Origin: [Pasteurella] mairii
Lineage (GTDB): Bacteria > Pseudomonadota > Gammaproteobacteria > Enterobacterales > Pasteurellaceae
Assembly: GCA_900454475.1 (NCBI GenBank)
Contig: UGSS01000002.1
Coordinates: 1,507,605 to 1,571,604 of the forward strand
Length of the DNA stretch: 64,000 nucleotides
Direction: 5' to 3'
Under the pieces are notes generated by a model that was not told the DNA's origin, searched no databases, and was given only the letters and a program-made list of their open reading frames with translations. The position numbers and the translations under genes are program-made. This document shows, piece after piece, positions 1-9,709 of this stretch (position 1 is the stretch's first letter; each line of letters opens with the position of its first letter).

Positions 1-886
1 TCATTTCGCCATTTTCTGGGTTAACCGCAAATTGCACGTTTGCCCCGCCGGTATCCACGCCGATTTCGCGCAACACTGCAAGCGAAGCATTACGCATAAT
101 TTGATATTCTTTATCGGTCAAGGTTTGTGCCGGCGCCACGGTAATGGAGTCGCCAGTATGCACGCCCATCGGGTCAAAGTTTTCAATCGAACACACGATA
201 ATACAATTATCCGCTTTATCGCGTACCACTTCCATTTCATATTCTTTCCAACCCAGCACAGATTGCTCAATCAATAATTCATGGGTTGGCGAGGCTTCAA
301 AACCGCGTTCACAAATTGCATAAAATTCATCTTTGTTATACGCAATCCCGCCACCGGAACCGCCCATGGTGAACGATGGACGAATTAGCGTTGGGAAGCC
401 CACTTGCTCTTGCGCTTTCCAAGCTTCTTCAAAGCTATGTGCCACAAAAGATTTCGGCGTAAACAAGCCAATTTTGGTCATTGCCTCTTTAAAACGTCCG
501 CGATCTTCCGCTTTATCAATGGCATCTTCCGTCGCACCAATTAATTCCACATTGTATTTTTTCAACACCCCATTTTTGGATAAATCTAGCGCACAATTCA
601 GCGCAGTTTGACCGCCCATGGTTGGCAAAATCGCGTCCGGACGTTCTTTTTCAATGATTTTTTCGACGGTTTGCCATTGAATTGGTTCAATATAGGTCAC
701 ATCCGCCATATTCGGATCGGTCATAATGGTTGCCGGGTTGGAATTCACCAACACCACTTTATAACCTTCTTCACGCAGCGCTTTACACGCCTGCGCGCCT
801 GAATAGTCGAATTCGCACGCCTGCCCGATAACAATCGGACCAGCTCCAATAATTAAAATCGTGTTTATATCTGTACGTTTTGGCAT
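1..886 (-). CDS. carB: Carbamoyl-phosphate synthase large subunit, N-terminal part (runs off window)
   Basis: The reverse strand from the ATG at 884-886 reads [20 protein letters not shown] and continues with the [10 protein letters not shown] and [11 protein letters not shown] motifs of CarB. These belong to the first ATP-grasp (carboxyphosphate) half. About 295 codons are present and the remaining roughly 70% of the gene lies beyond base 1. CarB uses ammonia delivered by CarA, bicarbonate and two ATP to make carbamoyl phosphate for arginine and pyrimidine synthesis. It follows carA on the same strand after an 81-base spacer that contains an uptake signal at 920-928, and it is probably cotranscribed from the carA promoter. 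The frame is open throughout the visible part. Confidence 0.97.
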   Translation of the reverse strand, partial: MPKRTDINTILIIGAGPIVIGQACEFDYSGAQACKALREEGYKVVLVNSNPATIMTDPNMADVTYIEPIQWQTVEKIIEKERPDAILPTMGGQTALNCALDLSKNGVLKKYNVELIGATEDAIDKAEDRGRFKEAMTKIGLFTPKSFVAHSFEEAWKAQEQVGFPTLIRPSFTMGGSGGGIAYNKDEFYAICERGFEASPTHELLIEQSVLGWKEYEMEVVRDKADNCIIVCSIENFDPMGVHTGDSITVAPAQTLTDKEYQIMRNASLAVLREIGVDTGGANVQFAVNPENGEM

Positions 887-967
887 TTTTTATATCTCTT
901 TAAAATTCGTTCAATTATAACCGCACTTTTGGTCAGTTACCTACCCAAGCCTCTCCGTCACAAAACC

Positions 968-2095
968 TTAAACTTTGGCTTTGCGGAGTTCATCAACAAA
1001 TTTATCAAACAAATACGCCACATCATTCGGTCCTGGACTTGCTTCTGGGTGACCTTGGAAAGAAAACGCCGATTGATTTGTTAATTCAATACCTTGCACG
1101 GAATTATCAAACAAAGAGCGGTGCGTTATTTTCACGTTTTGTGGCAAGCTGTGTTCATCGACTTCAAATCCATGGTTTTGGCTGGTAATCATCACTTTTT
1201 GGCTTGCCAAATCTTGTACCGGATGGTTGGCACCATGGTGACCAAATGCCATTTTTTTGGTTTTCCCACCACTTGCTAAACCAAGTAATTGATGTCCCAA
1301 ACAAATGCCGAAAATCGGTTTTTGGCTCAATAATAATTTTTGAATTGCCCCAATCGCATAATGGCAAGGCTCCGGATCGCCCGGTCCGTTGGAAAGGAAA
1401 ATACCGTCCGGATTTAACGCCAATACCGCATCCGCAGAGGTTTTCGCCGGTACGACAGTAACGCGACAACCGCGCTGTGCCAACATTCTTAAAATATTGC
1501 GTTTAACCCCGAAATCATAAGCCACCACATGATATTGCGGGTTGGCTTGCGCCACATAACCCATGCCTAATTGCCATTCTCCTTCTTTCCATTGATACAA
1601 TTCTTTGCACGTGACTTCTTGCGCTAAATCTTTACCCGCCATTGAACCGAAACTTTTAGCCAGTTCCAAGGCTTTCGCCTCATCCACTTCACCGGTCATA
1701 ATACAACCGGCTTGTGCGCCTTTATCGCGTAAAATACGGGTTAAACGGCGCGTATCAATATCCGCAATCGCCACGACATTATGTTGTTTAAGATAATCGC
1801 TTAAACTGGCATTTGAACGGAAATTGCTGTGTAACAAGGGTAAATCCCGAATAATTAACCCCGAAGCATACACATTGCAGCTTTCAAAATCTTCATCATT
1901 AGTACCGGTATTGCCGATATGAGGATAGGTTAAGGTGACGAGTTGTTGATAATAAGAAGGGTCCGTTAAAATTTCTTGATAACCCGTCATTGCGGTATTA
2001 AATACGACTTCACCGATAGTATACCCATCAGCACCGATCGATCTGCCATGAAAAACAGAACCGTCGGCTAAAACTAGAATTGCCTGTTCAGACAT
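968..2095 (-). CDS. carA: Carbamoyl-phosphate synthase small (glutaminase) subunit
   Basis: The protein has 375 residues and starts [17 protein letters not shown]. The ATG at 2095 is chosen because AAGGAG lies five bases upstream; eight further codons are open but lack a site. An N-terminal CarA domain covers residues 1 to about 150. A class I glutamine amidotransferase domain follows, with the nucleophile Cys265 in GICLGHQ and the His-Glu pair in [10 protein letters not shown] near residue 350. CarA hydrolyses glutamine and channels ammonia to CarB, which is encoded immediately downstream. The upstream spacer carries an ArgR operator pair and a PurR-like box, which fits control by both arginine and purines/pyrimidines as known for enteric carAB. 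Confidence 0.98.
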   Translation of the reverse strand: MSEQAILVLADGSVFHGRSIGADGYTIGEVVFNTAMTGYQEILTDPSYYQQLVTLTYPHIGNTGTNDEDFESCNVYASGLIIRDLPLLHSNFRSNASLSDYLKQHNVVAIADIDTRRLTRILRDKGAQAGCIMTGEVDEAKALELAKSFGSMAGKDLAQEVTCKELYQWKEGEWQLGMGYVAQANPQYHVVAYDFGVKRNILRMLAQRGCRVTVVPAKTSADAVLALNPDGIFLSNGPGDPEPCHYAIGAIQKLLLSQKPIFGICLGHQLLGLASGGKTKKMAFGHHGANHPVQDLASQKVMITSQNHGFEVDEHSLPQNVKITHRSLFDNSVQGIELTNQSAFSFQGHPEASPGPNDVAYLFDKFVDELRKAKV

Positions 2096-2210
2096 AAAAA
2101 CTCCTTGCTGGTCGAACACTTACGAATGCTCATTAACCTACAAATTTAATTCAATTTTCCACCGCACTTTTCCATATTAGCGAAAAAATAAATTAAATTG
2201 CACTGATAAT

Positions 2211-2227
2211 ATCACTTTAGAAGTGAT
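2211..2227. promoter_or_regulatory. 17-bp palindrome in the carA leader region
   Basis: ATCACTT-TAG-AAGTGAT is a perfect 7-bp inverted repeat with a 3-base loop, about 115 bases upstream of the carA start. It could be a small leader hairpin or a protein-binding site. No family assignment is possible from the sequence alone. Confidence 0.35.
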
Positions 2228-2269
2228 GCACACTATTCTAAGGAACAATTATCTATGGAGCAAGTAAAA

Positions 2270-2285
2270 TCGCAAACGTTAAAAT
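2270..2285. promoter_or_regulatory. PurR-like box upstream of carA
   Basis: The stretch contains CGCAAACGTT, an exact match to the left half and centre of the PurR consensus ACGCAAACGTTTGCGT (about 11 of 16 bases overall). The right half is degenerate. PurR represses carAB in Escherichia coli; here this is an inference from the motif and its position next to the ArgR boxes. Confidence 0.4.
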
Positions 2286-2319
2286 GATTATTTATTTAAA
2301 TATTCTGCATAAATAATCA
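2285..2319. promoter_or_regulatory. Pair of ArgR (ARG) boxes controlling carAB
   Basis: TGATTATTTATTTA (2285-2298) and TGCATAAATAATCA (2306-2319) each match 12 of 14 positions of the ARG-box core TGAATWWWWATTCA. They are offset by exactly 21 bp, the spacing of paired ARG boxes bound by one ArgR hexamer. The pair also forms a perfect 12-bp inverted repeat (2284-2295 / 2309-2320). It lies about 190 bp upstream of carA and about 100 bp upstream of mlaA, and most likely mediates arginine repression of carAB. Confidence 0.65.
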
Positions 2320-2358
2320 TAAAATTGCAAGTATTTTATCTTTCATCACTGAATTATT

Positions 2359-2386
2359 TTGTAGTTCCGTTGTAACTTGCTACAAT
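2359..2386 (+). promoter_or_regulatory. Predicted sigma-70 promoter of mlaA
   Basis: A -35 TTGTAG (2359-2364) and a -10 TACAAT (2381-2386) are separated by 16 bases, and the mlaA start follows 35 bases after the -10. Confidence 0.55.
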
Positions 2387-2421
2387 GAAAAAAAGTTAAT
2401 AAGGAATACTTAAGGATTCAA

Positions 2422-3162
2422 ATGAAAAAAAGCAAATCTATCTCCGCCTTGCTGCTTAGCGCCTTACTTTTAAGTGGCTGCGCGACCATTGATGCACAAA
2501 CTGGCGAACGCAAAGATCCATTGGAAGGATTTAACCGCACCATGTGGAATTTCAATTATAACGTTGCCGACCCTTATATTTTTAAACCGATTGCCACTGG
2601 ATGGAAAGAATATGTACCACAACCGATAAAAAGCGGTTTAACCAATGTTGCCAATAACTTGGACGAACCCGCAAGTTTTGTGAACCGTTTATTGGAAGGT
2701 GAATTCCAAAAAGCCATGGTACATTTAAACCGTTTCTGGATTAACAGTATCTTTGGACTAGGCGGTTTAATCGACGTAGCAAGTCATAGCGATCCACTAA
2801 AAATTGAAAATAACCGTCGCTTTGGTGATACCTTGGGCAGCTACGGTGTAGAAACCGGATCTTATGTGATGCTACCATTTTACGGACCGGCAACCCCGCG
2901 TCAGGATATTGGTAATTTAGTCGATCTGACTTATCCTATGTACTCTCTATTAGGTCCTTGGGGACTGCTCAAATATGGCGTACAAAGTATGGATAAACGT
3001 GCAAATGCCTTAGGTAAAGAAGCCTTATTGGATCAAGCGCAAGATCCTTACGCTACATTCCGCGAAGCTTACTTGCAAGGCTTGGAGTATCGTGTTAATG
3101 ACGGTAAATCCAAAGCGGTGCAAGAAACCCTTTCACAAGATGAACTTAACGATATAGATTAA
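2422..3162 (+). CDS. mlaA: Outer-membrane phospholipid-transport lipoprotein MlaA (VacJ)
   Basis: The protein has 246 residues. It opens with a lipoprotein signal whose lipobox LSGC places the lipidated Cys at residue 20, followed by the MlaA/VacJ core (residues 35-235) with DPLEGFNRTMWNFN and VRxG-type segments. In the Mla system this protein sits in the outer membrane, removes mislocalised phospholipid from the outer leaflet and hands it to the periplasmic carrier MlaC. The MlaBCDEF partners are not in this window. A good promoter precedes it and yfbU follows 15 bases downstream, so the two may be cotranscribed. Length is normal for the family. Confidence 0.95.
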   Translation: MKKSKSISALLLSALLLSGCATIDAQTGERKDPLEGFNRTMWNFNYNVADPYIFKPIATGWKEYVPQPIKSGLTNVANNLDEPASFVNRLLEGEFQKAMVHLNRFWINSIFGLGGLIDVASHSDPLKIENNRRFGDTLGSYGVETGSYVMLPFYGPATPRQDIGNLVDLTYPMYSLLGPWGLLKYGVQSMDKRANALGKEALLDQAQDPYATFREAYLQGLEYRVNDGKSKAVQETLSQDELNDID

Positions 3163-3177
3163 TAATAGGAATTAACT

Positions 3178-3672
3178 ATGGAAATGACCTCAACACAACG
3201 CCTTATTTTAGCAAATCAATACAAATTGATGGGTTTATTAGATCCAACCAATGCTCAAAAATATCAACGTTTGGAAACCATTGTTAAAGGTGGGTTCGGT
3301 TTAGAACTGAAAGAATTGGATAAAGATTTTTCTGATATTTCAGAAGTGGAATGTCGTATTGTATTGGATACATTAGAAATGTACCATGCGTTACAAGTGT
3401 CTTATAACAATCTTGCTGACAAATCCGCATTAAATGCACACCGCTTACAATTTGCCGGCTACTGCGCGGTTCGCGAGAAAAAATATTTAAATTATTTACG
3501 TTTTATCACCAGCGAAGGCAGCAAATATCAAGAATTTATGCGCTGTGCCCACGGTTGTGACTCACAAACCCCAATGTGGGATAAATATTTAAAAATGCTT
3601 GATGTATGGCGTAGTTGCCCACATGAATACCACTTAAGCATGGCTGAAATTCAAAAAATCATCAACGCTTAA
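3178..3672 (+). CDS. yfbU: YfbU family protein (UPF0304)
   Basis: The protein has 164 residues and matches the YfbU family from end to end: start MEMTSTQRLILANQYKLM and the conserved LDTLEMYHALQVSY and AGYCAVREKKYL segments. The family is widespread in gammaproteobacteria. Its molecular function is not established; a role linked to cell death has been proposed in E. coli. It has no signal peptide or membrane segment and is predicted cytoplasmic. AGGA lies nine bases before the ATG. It is followed directly by a strong terminator, which ends the mlaA-yfbU unit. Confidence 0.9.
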   Translation: MEMTSTQRLILANQYKLMGLLDPTNAQKYQRLETIVKGGFGLELKELDKDFSDISEVECRIVLDTLEMYHALQVSYNNLADKSALNAHRLQFAGYCAVREKKYLNYLRFITSEGSKYQEFMRCAHGCDSQTPMWDKYLKMLDVWRSCPHEYHLSMAEIQKIINA

Positions 3673-3675
3673 TAC

Positions 3676-3715
3676 AAAATGTCCTCCCCGATCTTGTATC
3701 GGCAGAGGACATTTT
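3676..3715 (+). terminator. Rho-independent-type hairpin after yfbU
   Basis: AAAATGTCCTC (3676-3686) pairs perfectly with GAGGACATTTT (3705-3715). The loop contains a nested CCGAT/ATCGG stem. Confidence 0.7.
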
Positions 3716-3747
3716 ACATCTAACGCTCTCTGATACCTAAACAAAAA

Positions 3748-3763
3748 AGCGGGAAAACCCGCT
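3748..3763 (-). terminator. Terminator of dcuB
   Basis: AGCGGG-AAAA-CCCGCT hairpin. Six A bases on its left become a T run on the minus strand, so it terminates dcuB. Confidence 0.75.
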
Positions 3764-3782
3764 CTTTTGCTATGATAGAAAA

Positions 3783-5132
3783 TTATACAATTACAATATT
3801 CGCGATCGTATAGCCAACCAAACAAGCCACAACAACACCAATCAAACCCGGCACCATAAAACTGTGGTTAAAGTAGTATTTACCAATTTTTGTCGTACCG
3901 GTAACGTCAAAGTTTACAGTAGCGATATCTGATGGATAGTTAGGAATAAAGAAGTAAGCGTATGTCGCTGGAATTAGACCGATAAGTACTGGCGCTGGCA
4001 AGCCTAAACTTATCCCAACTGGTAACATCATGACCGCCGTTGCCGCTTGGCTGTTAATAACGACAGACACCGCAAATAGCGCAAAGGCAAAGGTCCATGG
4101 ATAATGTTCTACCATTGAGGTAACCGCGGCTCTAAATTCCGGCATAGCATATTGGAAGTAGGTATCACTCATCCATGCAATACCAAAAATTGCAACACAC
4201 GCTACCATCCCCGACTTAAATACTACGCCATTCGGCACACTTTGCGGATTGGTTTTGGTCGCAATTAGAATAATACCACCAAAGCATAGCATCATCATTT
4301 GGATAATAAAGGACATTGAAATTGGTTTCACCGCCTTTCCGTTAACCGCTTCACCTATAGTACGGATTTCTGGTAACATAGCAATCACAACAACTGTAAT
4401 CAAAGAAAGAACGAACAAATAAACCGCTAATTTAGCCGATCTTGGCAATTCGTCATTTAAAGATGTGGCAGTAGTATTTAAAATACGATCACGCCATACG
4501 GGATCTTGTAAACGTCTTTGATATTCCGGATCATCTTCCAACTCTTTACCGCGACGTAAGCTATAAAGTGCCATTGCTATAGTACCAACAAAGGTTGCCG
4601 GAACAGTGACGGAAATGATATTTAATAAAGTGATATGTTCATAACCCGGAATTTGAGTAATTTGCGTTAAATAATACGCAATTGCGGCAGAAAGCGGGCT
4701 TGACGTAATCGCTAATTGGGATGACACAGAGGAAACCGCCATTGGACGTTCTGGACGAATTTTATTTTTTAACGCAATATCGCCGATAATTGGCATAACA
4801 GAATAAACGGAGTGTCCCGTTCCTAGCATAAAGGTCATCAAATAAGTCACAATTGGTCCAAGAATCGTCACGCGTTTCGGATTACTACGCAAAATACGTT
4901 CAGCAATTTGCAACATATATTTTAAACCGCCTGCCGCTTCAAGTACGGAAGCACAGGTAACCACCGCTAAGATAACGAGCATGACATCAATCGGTGCTTT
5001 CCCCAAAGGCATACGCAAAACAAAAACCTCGATCGCCAACCCGATACCAGACACAACCCCTAGCCCAATACCACCATAGCGGCTACCGGTATATAGCATC
5101 AGTAATAAAAATAAAAACTCCAAATACAGCAT
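3783..5132 (-). CDS. dcuB: Anaerobic C4-dicarboxylate antiporter, DcuA/DcuB family
   Basis: The protein has 449 residues with about ten to twelve hydrophobic segments. It carries family signatures such as GGIGLGVVSGIGL near the start, RPERPMA, SQLAITSSPLSAAIA, and PNYPSDIATVNFD with GTTKIGKYYFNHSF near the C terminus. Dcu carriers exchange external fumarate or malate for succinate during fumarate respiration. The segments VYSVMPII and FKSGMVACVAIFGIAWM resemble DcuB more than DcuA, but the A/B assignment is by eye. A single FNR-like half site (TTGAT) lies about 105 bp upstream on the minus strand and is too weak to call. The gene is monocistronic with its own terminator. Proximity to hydrogenase-2 suits H2-driven fumarate respiration. 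Confidence 0.9.
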   Translation of the reverse strand: MLYLEFLFLLLMLYTGSRYGGIGLGVVSGIGLAIEVFVLRMPLGKAPIDVMLVILAVVTCASVLEAAGGLKYMLQIAERILRSNPKRVTILGPIVTYLMTFMLGTGHSVYSVMPIIGDIALKNKIRPERPMAVSSVSSQLAITSSPLSAAIAYYLTQITQIPGYEHITLLNIISVTVPATFVGTIAMALYSLRRGKELEDDPEYQRRLQDPVWRDRILNTTATSLNDELPRSAKLAVYLFVLSLITVVVIAMLPEIRTIGEAVNGKAVKPISMSFIIQMMMLCFGGIILIATKTNPQSVPNGVVFKSGMVACVAIFGIAWMSDTYFQYAMPEFRAAVTSMVEHYPWTFAFALFAVSVVINSQAATAVMMLPVGISLGLPAPVLIGLIPATYAYFFIPNYPSDIATVNFDVTGTTKIGKYYFNHSFMVPGLIGVVVACLVGYTIANIVIV

Positions 5133-5328
5133 ATAAAATCCCTCAAAAGTGTTAATTAGATATGGGTATATTACTGCATCTTAAATTTTATACAATCATT
5201 TAAATTTATTTAATTAATAAAAAACCGTTCTAGATCAATTTTTGCGGATATTCAAAAAAAGAAGAAAGGAAAAAATTTGACAAAGAAAGGAAAAAAACAA
5301 GTTTTAGTTAGTGTTGTAGATAAAATTA

Positions 5329-5350
5329 GGGCAGCGATGAAACGCTGCCC
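5329..5350 (-). terminator. Terminator of acpP
   Basis: GGGCAGCG (5329-5336) pairs with CGCTGCCC (5343-5350) around a 6-base loop. The minus strand then reads TAATTTTA. It lies 9 bases after the acpP stop. Confidence 0.8.
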
Positions 5351-5358
5351 AGACAAAA

Positions 5359-5589
5359 TTATTGGTTATTTTGAACGTAATCAATTGCTGATTGAACAGT
5401 GGTAATTTTTTCAGCTTCTTCATCAGGAATTTCAATATCAAATTCTTCTTCTAAAGCCATAACCAATTCAACAGTGTCTAAAGAATCTGCACCAAGATCT
5501 TCTACGAAAGAAGCTTCTGGTTTAACATCTTCTTCTTTAACACCTAATTGTTCAACAATAATTTTTTTTACGCGTTCTTCAATGCTCAT
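5359..5589 (-). CDS. acpP: Acyl carrier protein
   Basis: The protein has 76 residues, is very acidic and almost invariant. The phosphopantetheine attachment Ser36 lies in [18 protein letters not shown]. AcpP carries growing acyl chains for type II fatty-acid synthesis. It also supplies acyl groups for lipid A, phospholipids and the pimeloyl moiety used by the bio genes of this window. In related genomes it normally follows fabG directly. Here the complete hyb operon lies between fabG (ending at 12110) and acpP. The gene has its own promoter and terminator and can be expressed independently of both. Confidence 0.98.
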   Translation of the reverse strand: MSIEERVKKIIVEQLGVKEEDVKPEASFVEDLGADSLDTVELVMALEEEFDIEIPDEEAEKITTVQSAIDYVQNNQ

Positions 5590-5633
5590 TTTGCTTTTTC
5601 CTATTATAGTTAGCGATAAAATAATACCTTCAT

Positions 5634-5661
5634 AGTGTATGTATTTTTAAGAAAGTTGCAA
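5634..5661 (-). promoter_or_regulatory. Predicted promoter of acpP
   Basis: On the minus strand TTGCAA (5656-5661) and TACACT (5634-5639) are separated by 16 bases, about 45 bases ahead of acpP. Confidence 0.5.
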
Positions 5662-5817
5662 CTTATTTTTACAAGGTCTAACCACACCCTAATAAAATCA
5701 AATACATACTTTTAAAATAAGTTACGTTACTCTGCTAACGCAACAGCCAACGCAACCCAGTTACATTGCTCGCCGAATTCTAGCATTAACCCCTTCCTTT
5801 GGCTATGATTTTTTCGC

Positions 5818-6330
5818 CTAAGAAGGCACTACCGCAGTGAAGATATTACGTTTGGTTACGTTCGGTTTATTTTGTTTCGTCGGCAATGACAATATCATAG
5901 CCAAACAATCTTTCGCCAGTTGAACCGCTTGTTCAGCAGTTAATTCGACATCTAACGGAGAAAGCAACGAACAACTCAAATATTGTGGAATACGCTCTAA
6001 TTGCCCCACCGTAAACACCAAATTTTTGTAAGGCAGTTGTAGTAACAATTTTTCACCAACTTCCCGTTTTTCCCATTGTTGTTCAGGTCCAGGCAACACT
6101 ACCACGCTCAATGTCCAAGGCGTCAGCACGACGCCAATCCATTGTTGTTCAAACAAAACAAAAGTAGGACAAAAACAAGGGATTTCTTGACGATAAAACG
6201 GCAAATCGTGCATTTTTGGCGCCACGTTTTCCATTGCTTGCTGCAATAATACGGATGGATCTTGCTTAAATCCTTGCACCACATCACAAAGTGCGGTCGC
6301 TTTTTCATCAGTTTTCATTAATGCTTCCAT
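5818..6330 (-). CDS. hybE: Hydrogenase-2 assembly chaperone HybE
   Basis: About 170 residues matching HybE across the whole length: MHDLPFY, FEQQWIGVVLTPWTLSVVVLPGP, QLPYKNLVFTVG and QYLSCSLLSPLD. HybE is a cytoplasmic chaperone that acts with the Tat-exported subunits of hydrogenase-2 during assembly. It begins right after the hybD stop. The start is uncertain: ATG 6330 (used here), a GTG one codon earlier, or ATG 6318, which has the better site (GGAAG five bases upstream) and gives a length closer to the E. coli protein. It is the last gene of the operon; no hybF, hybG or hyp gene follows. Confidence 0.88.
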   Translation of the reverse strand: MEALMKTDEKATALCDVVQGFKQDPSVLLQQAMENVAPKMHDLPFYRQEIPCFCPTFVLFEQQWIGVVLTPWTLSVVVLPGPEQQWEKREVGEKLLLQLPYKNLVFTVGQLERIPQYLSCSLLSPLDVELTAEQAVQLAKDCLAMILSLPTKQNKPNVTKRNIFTAVVPS

Positions 6331-6333
6331 CAC

Positions 6334-6810
6334 TTATTTCGCATCCAAATCAAATCCATATTTCGCTAATTCCACTACTAACTGTTGATGCACCTGTGGC
6401 AACGTATTTTTTAAGCACTCGCTTAAACCCATCCCAGCGCTCAAACTTTCCGGCTGCACGCCAATCAGACATAAATGTTGTGGGAATTCATCTGTTAATT
6501 TAAGCGCCGATAACACATCACATAACCCCAATTGGTGTGGCGAAATTTTGCGGGAAAAAAAGGTCGGCACTTGCTCATCATATAACACCATGATTTCTCC
6601 CGGCGCACGATTAGCAAGCACAGCATCAATCACAATAATATGCTCGCGTTTTGCCATACAATCCAGCAACTCCATGCCACAAGTTCCGCCATCAACAATA
6701 TCAAAGTGCGGTGTAAATTTTGCGTTTTTTTCTAACGCTTGTACAACATAAACACCAATCCCCTCATCACTCAATAAAATATTGCCAATCCCTAAAATTA
6801 ATGGTTTCAT
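6334..6810 (-). CDS. hybD: Hydrogenase-2 maturation endopeptidase HybD
   Basis: The protein has 158 residues, starting MKPLILGIGNILLSDEGIGV. The nickel-sensing residues of the family are all present: Glu16, Asp62 (IVIDAV) and His92 (SPHQLGL). HybD removes the C-terminal tail of the large subunit HybC once nickel is inserted. The start at 6810 shares one base with the hybC stop (TGATG), which suggests translational coupling. An upstream in-frame extension exists, but it lies inside hybC and is not family-like. The length is typical of the M52 peptidase family. Confidence 0.95.
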   Translation of the reverse strand: MKPLILGIGNILLSDEGIGVYVVQALEKNAKFTPHFDIVDGGTCGMELLDCMAKREHIIVIDAVLANRAPGEIMVLYDEQVPTFFSRKISPHQLGLCDVLSALKLTDEFPQHLCLIGVQPESLSAGMGLSECLKNTLPQVHQQLVVELAKYGFDLDAK

Positions 6811-8519
6811 CAAAGAATTTTCACCTCTGTTACATTTCCATTTTCCGTGTTGACAATATGCACCGCGCAGGACATACAAGGGTCAAAAGAGTGAATAGTA
6901 CGTACCACTTCCAGCGGTTTTTCCGGATCGGCGACTGGCGTGCCAATAATAGACTGCTCATAAGGACCCATTTCGTCATTTTGGTTACGAGGACCCGAGT
7001 TCCAAGTGGATGGGACGACTGCTTGATAATTTTCAATTTTTCCGTCTTTGATCACAACCCAATGCGACAACATACCGCGTGGTACTTCGCCAAATCCCAC
7101 GCCTTTAAATACGCCAGTGGACGGAATATTCGCTTTCAAATAGGCAACCGAATCCCCTTTGCCGACATTTTCCACCAACAAATGCCATTGCTCGCTTAAA
7201 ATCTCATTCAACACGCAGCAATGTACTGTACGTCCTAAAATACGACCGAGGGTAGAGTGCAAATGCTCCACCGTTAATTCATTATCCGTTAGTACGGTAT
7301 AAAGTTTTTTCATGGCGTTAAAGTGCTTCAAGGTACGTTTGTCTTGTGCGGCTAATGCGGTCATCAAATACGCCAACGGTCCAACTTCAACAACTTTGCC
7401 ATAAAACGAGGGGGCTTTTACCCAAGAATATTTTCCGTCGTCTTGCCAACCGGTATAGTTTGGTCGAGTCAATCCTACCCAAGGTTCAAGCGCCTCATCA
7501 TCTTCATACCAAGCATGCTTGCCACTTTCTTTGATGCCATTGATCACATATTCATCCTGATGGTGAGTGATTGCGCGGAAAGTGGATAAATCGCCATTTT
7601 CAATATAACCGCCATTTATCGCAAACACTTTATTATCCTCATCTAGCGGATATTCTGGGGCGGAAAGGTAATTTCTTGACGTACCGCCTAAACTTAACCA
7701 CTCAGGATAAAATGCTGCAATGATAACGGTATCGATTTTATAAACTTGATTAACAAAATCATTTAACTTATCAATACAGGCTTTCACGAACATTAAGCGT
7801 TCTAAATTAAGTACTGCTTGCGAATCCAAATTAATTGGATTAGCTACCCCACCTATTGCAAGATTTTGAATGTGGGGCGTTTTTCCACCTAATAACGCCA
7901 CCACCCTGTTGGTATCACGTTGACATTCAAGTGCTTGTAAATAATGTGCAACCGCAATCAAATTAACTTCTGTCGGTAATTTCATTGCTGGATGACCAAA
8001 ATAACCGTTGGCGAAAATCCCCAATTGCCCGCTATCTACTAACGCTTTAATTTTTTTCTGTACATTACGAAATTCATTAGCGCTGTTTAATGACCAAGTA
8101 GATATGCCTTTTAACATATCGGCGGCTTTTTCCGGATCCGCATTTAGCGCAGCGGTAATATCGACCCAGTCCATCGCAGAAAGTTGATAAAAATGCACGA
8201 TATGATCATGCATACTGTGCGCGGCTAAAATCATATTGCGGATATATTGCGCATTGACTGGCACTTTCGCTTTAATCGCATTTTCCACCGCTCTTACGCT
8301 GACAATCGCGTGAACAGTCGTACATACCCCACAAATACGTTGCATAATCATCCATGCGTTGCGAGGATCATTACCTTTTACAATATTTTCCATCCCGCGC
8401 CACATGGTACCTGACGACCACGCATTCACCACTTTTCCATCTTCAATTTCACAATCAATACGTAAATGCCCTTCGATACGCGTTATCGGATCAATAGTAA
8501 TTCGTTGTTTTTCTGTCAT
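6810..8519 (-). CDS. hybC: [NiFe] hydrogenase-2 large subunit HybC
   Basis: The protein has 569 residues. The N-terminal nickel ligands Cys63 and Cys66 lie in RICGVC, and the C-terminal pair Cys548 and Cys551 in DPCMSCAVH. Cleavage by HybD after His554 would remove the last 15 residues. The protein binds the Ni-Fe(CN)2CO centre and oxidises H2 on the periplasmic face. It has no signal of its own and is exported as a complex with HybO by the Tat pathway. The gene overlaps hybB by four bases (ATGA). All catalytic residues are intact, so the operon looks functional apart from the hybO start region. Confidence 0.97.
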   Translation of the reverse strand: MTEKQRITIDPITRIEGHLRIDCEIEDGKVVNAWSSGTMWRGMENIVKGNDPRNAWMIMQRICGVCTTVHAIVSVRAVENAIKAKVPVNAQYIRNMILAAHSMHDHIVHFYQLSAMDWVDITAALNADPEKAADMLKGISTWSLNSANEFRNVQKKIKALVDSGQLGIFANGYFGHPAMKLPTEVNLIAVAHYLQALECQRDTNRVVALLGGKTPHIQNLAIGGVANPINLDSQAVLNLERLMFVKACIDKLNDFVNQVYKIDTVIIAAFYPEWLSLGGTSRNYLSAPEYPLDEDNKVFAINGGYIENGDLSTFRAITHHQDEYVINGIKESGKHAWYEDDEALEPWVGLTRPNYTGWQDDGKYSWVKAPSFYGKVVEVGPLAYLMTALAAQDKRTLKHFNAMKKLYTVLTDNELTVEHLHSTLGRILGRTVHCCVLNEILSEQWHLLVENVGKGDSVAYLKANIPSTGVFKGVGFGEVPRGMLSHWVVIKDGKIENYQAVVPSTWNSGPRNQNDEMGPYEQSIIGTPVADPEKPLEVVRTIHSFDPCMSCAVHIVNTENGNVTEVKIL

Positions 8520-9709
8520 ACTCTAACTCCATTTTGGATATGATGTTGCTGCTCTTCTTTCCCTTCTTTAATTACCGGTAAAACCGGGAACAAGCGAATA
8601 ATCAGAATATAAGCACACACCTCAATAGAAACAAAACCTATAGAAATTAATAATTCTTCTGCACTAGGGAAATATTGATAACCATTGCCCGGATCATACA
8701 TGATTAATGAATAATCCATCCGCCATAATGCCGCGCCAATCAGCATGCTTAAGGCAGAAATAAACAACCAACGACTATCCGCTTTTTTACGCCCCGCACC
8801 TAAAAACGAGGTAACAATCGGCAAAGACAATAAAATAATTTCTGTCCAGAAAAGATATGCCGCTTTGCTAGGGGTTAGCACATAATGTAATTTATCATGG
8901 TAAATTAATTCGCCAAAACGTAACGCCACAAATGCTACCATCAATACACTCGTCACTTTGATTAATTGAATAAATAAATGTCTTTCATCCGGCGCCTTTC
9001 CCGCTAACCCTGCTTTGACTAAAGATCCTTCAAACACCACAATAGAGAACCCCATAATAAACGCGGTTAACAAAGAAAATAGCGGTAACATTTCATAACT
9101 TTGCCACACAGGATGCACTTTATGTCCTGCGGCAATCATCAGTGACCCCATGGAGGATTGGTGCATCATTGGCAATAAGGCGCCTAAAGCAATAATAAAA
9201 AACATCACTTTATTGAGTTTATCAAACCATTTTTTCAACCCGAAAAAGCCCAATAACACCGGTGCAAATTCCAATGTCACGACACCAATATAGATCGTCA
9301 TACATACCGCGGTTTCAAACAACACTGATGATGTATTAAACTGCCCCGGCATAAAGAAATTCGGCATATTCCAATAACGTCCCATATCAATCGTAATTGA
9401 TAAACCACCCAACGTATAACCGAATAAACTGGCTAACAATGCCGGGCGTACTAAAGGGTGATATTTCCCTTTGTTAAAAACGTACACTGTCCAAGCTAAT
9501 GCCCAGCCACCACAAGCAAATCCGGTACCGACTAATAAATCGAAGGCAATCCAAATTCCCCACGGATAGCCCCCATTGAGCGCAGTCACAGAACCAATAC
9601 CAAAAAACAAACGTTTAATAATTAATAATAAACAAATCAATGCAATTGGCGAGAATATCAATACAGGGATAGAGATCAATTTTCCACCAAGAGGACGAGC
9701 TTTACTCAT
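8516..9709 (-). CDS. hybB: Hydrogenase-2 integral membrane subunit HybB
   Basis: The protein has 397 residues with nine to ten hydrophobic segments of the NrfD/HybB family, starting [19 protein letters not shown]. It anchors the periplasmic HybOC-HybA complex and passes electrons to menaquinone. The start at 9709 is preferred over an ATG at 9727 because it aligns with E. coli HybB and has GAGGAG ten bases upstream. The start overlaps the end of hybA by eight bases (ATGAGTAA), and the stop overlaps hybC. Confidence 0.95.
   Translation of the reverse strand: MSKARPLGGKLISIPVLIFSPIALICLLLIIKRLFFGIGSVTALNGGYPWGIWIAFDLLVGTGFACGGWALAWTVYVFNKGKYHPLVRPALLASLFGYTLGGLSITIDMGRYWNMPNFFMPGQFNTSSVLFETAVCMTIYIGVVTLEFAPVLLGFFGLKKWFDKLNKVMFFIIALGALLPMMHQSSMGSLMIAAGHKVHPVWQSYEMLPLFSLLTAFIMGFSIVVFEGSLVKAGLAGKAPDERHLFIQLIKVTSVLMVAFVALRFGELIYHDKLHYVLTPSKAAYLFWTEIILLSLPIVTSFLGAGRKKADSRWLFISALSMLIGAALWRMDYSLIMYDPGNGYQYFPSAEELLISIGFVSIEVCAYILIIRLFPVLPVIKEGKEEQQHHIQNGVRV

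Noticed and set aside
5226-5245. FNR site upstream of dcuB
   Set aside because: Only one half (TTGAT) fits; the second half reads AACGG. Regulation by FNR is plausible from biology but the sequence does not support a call.
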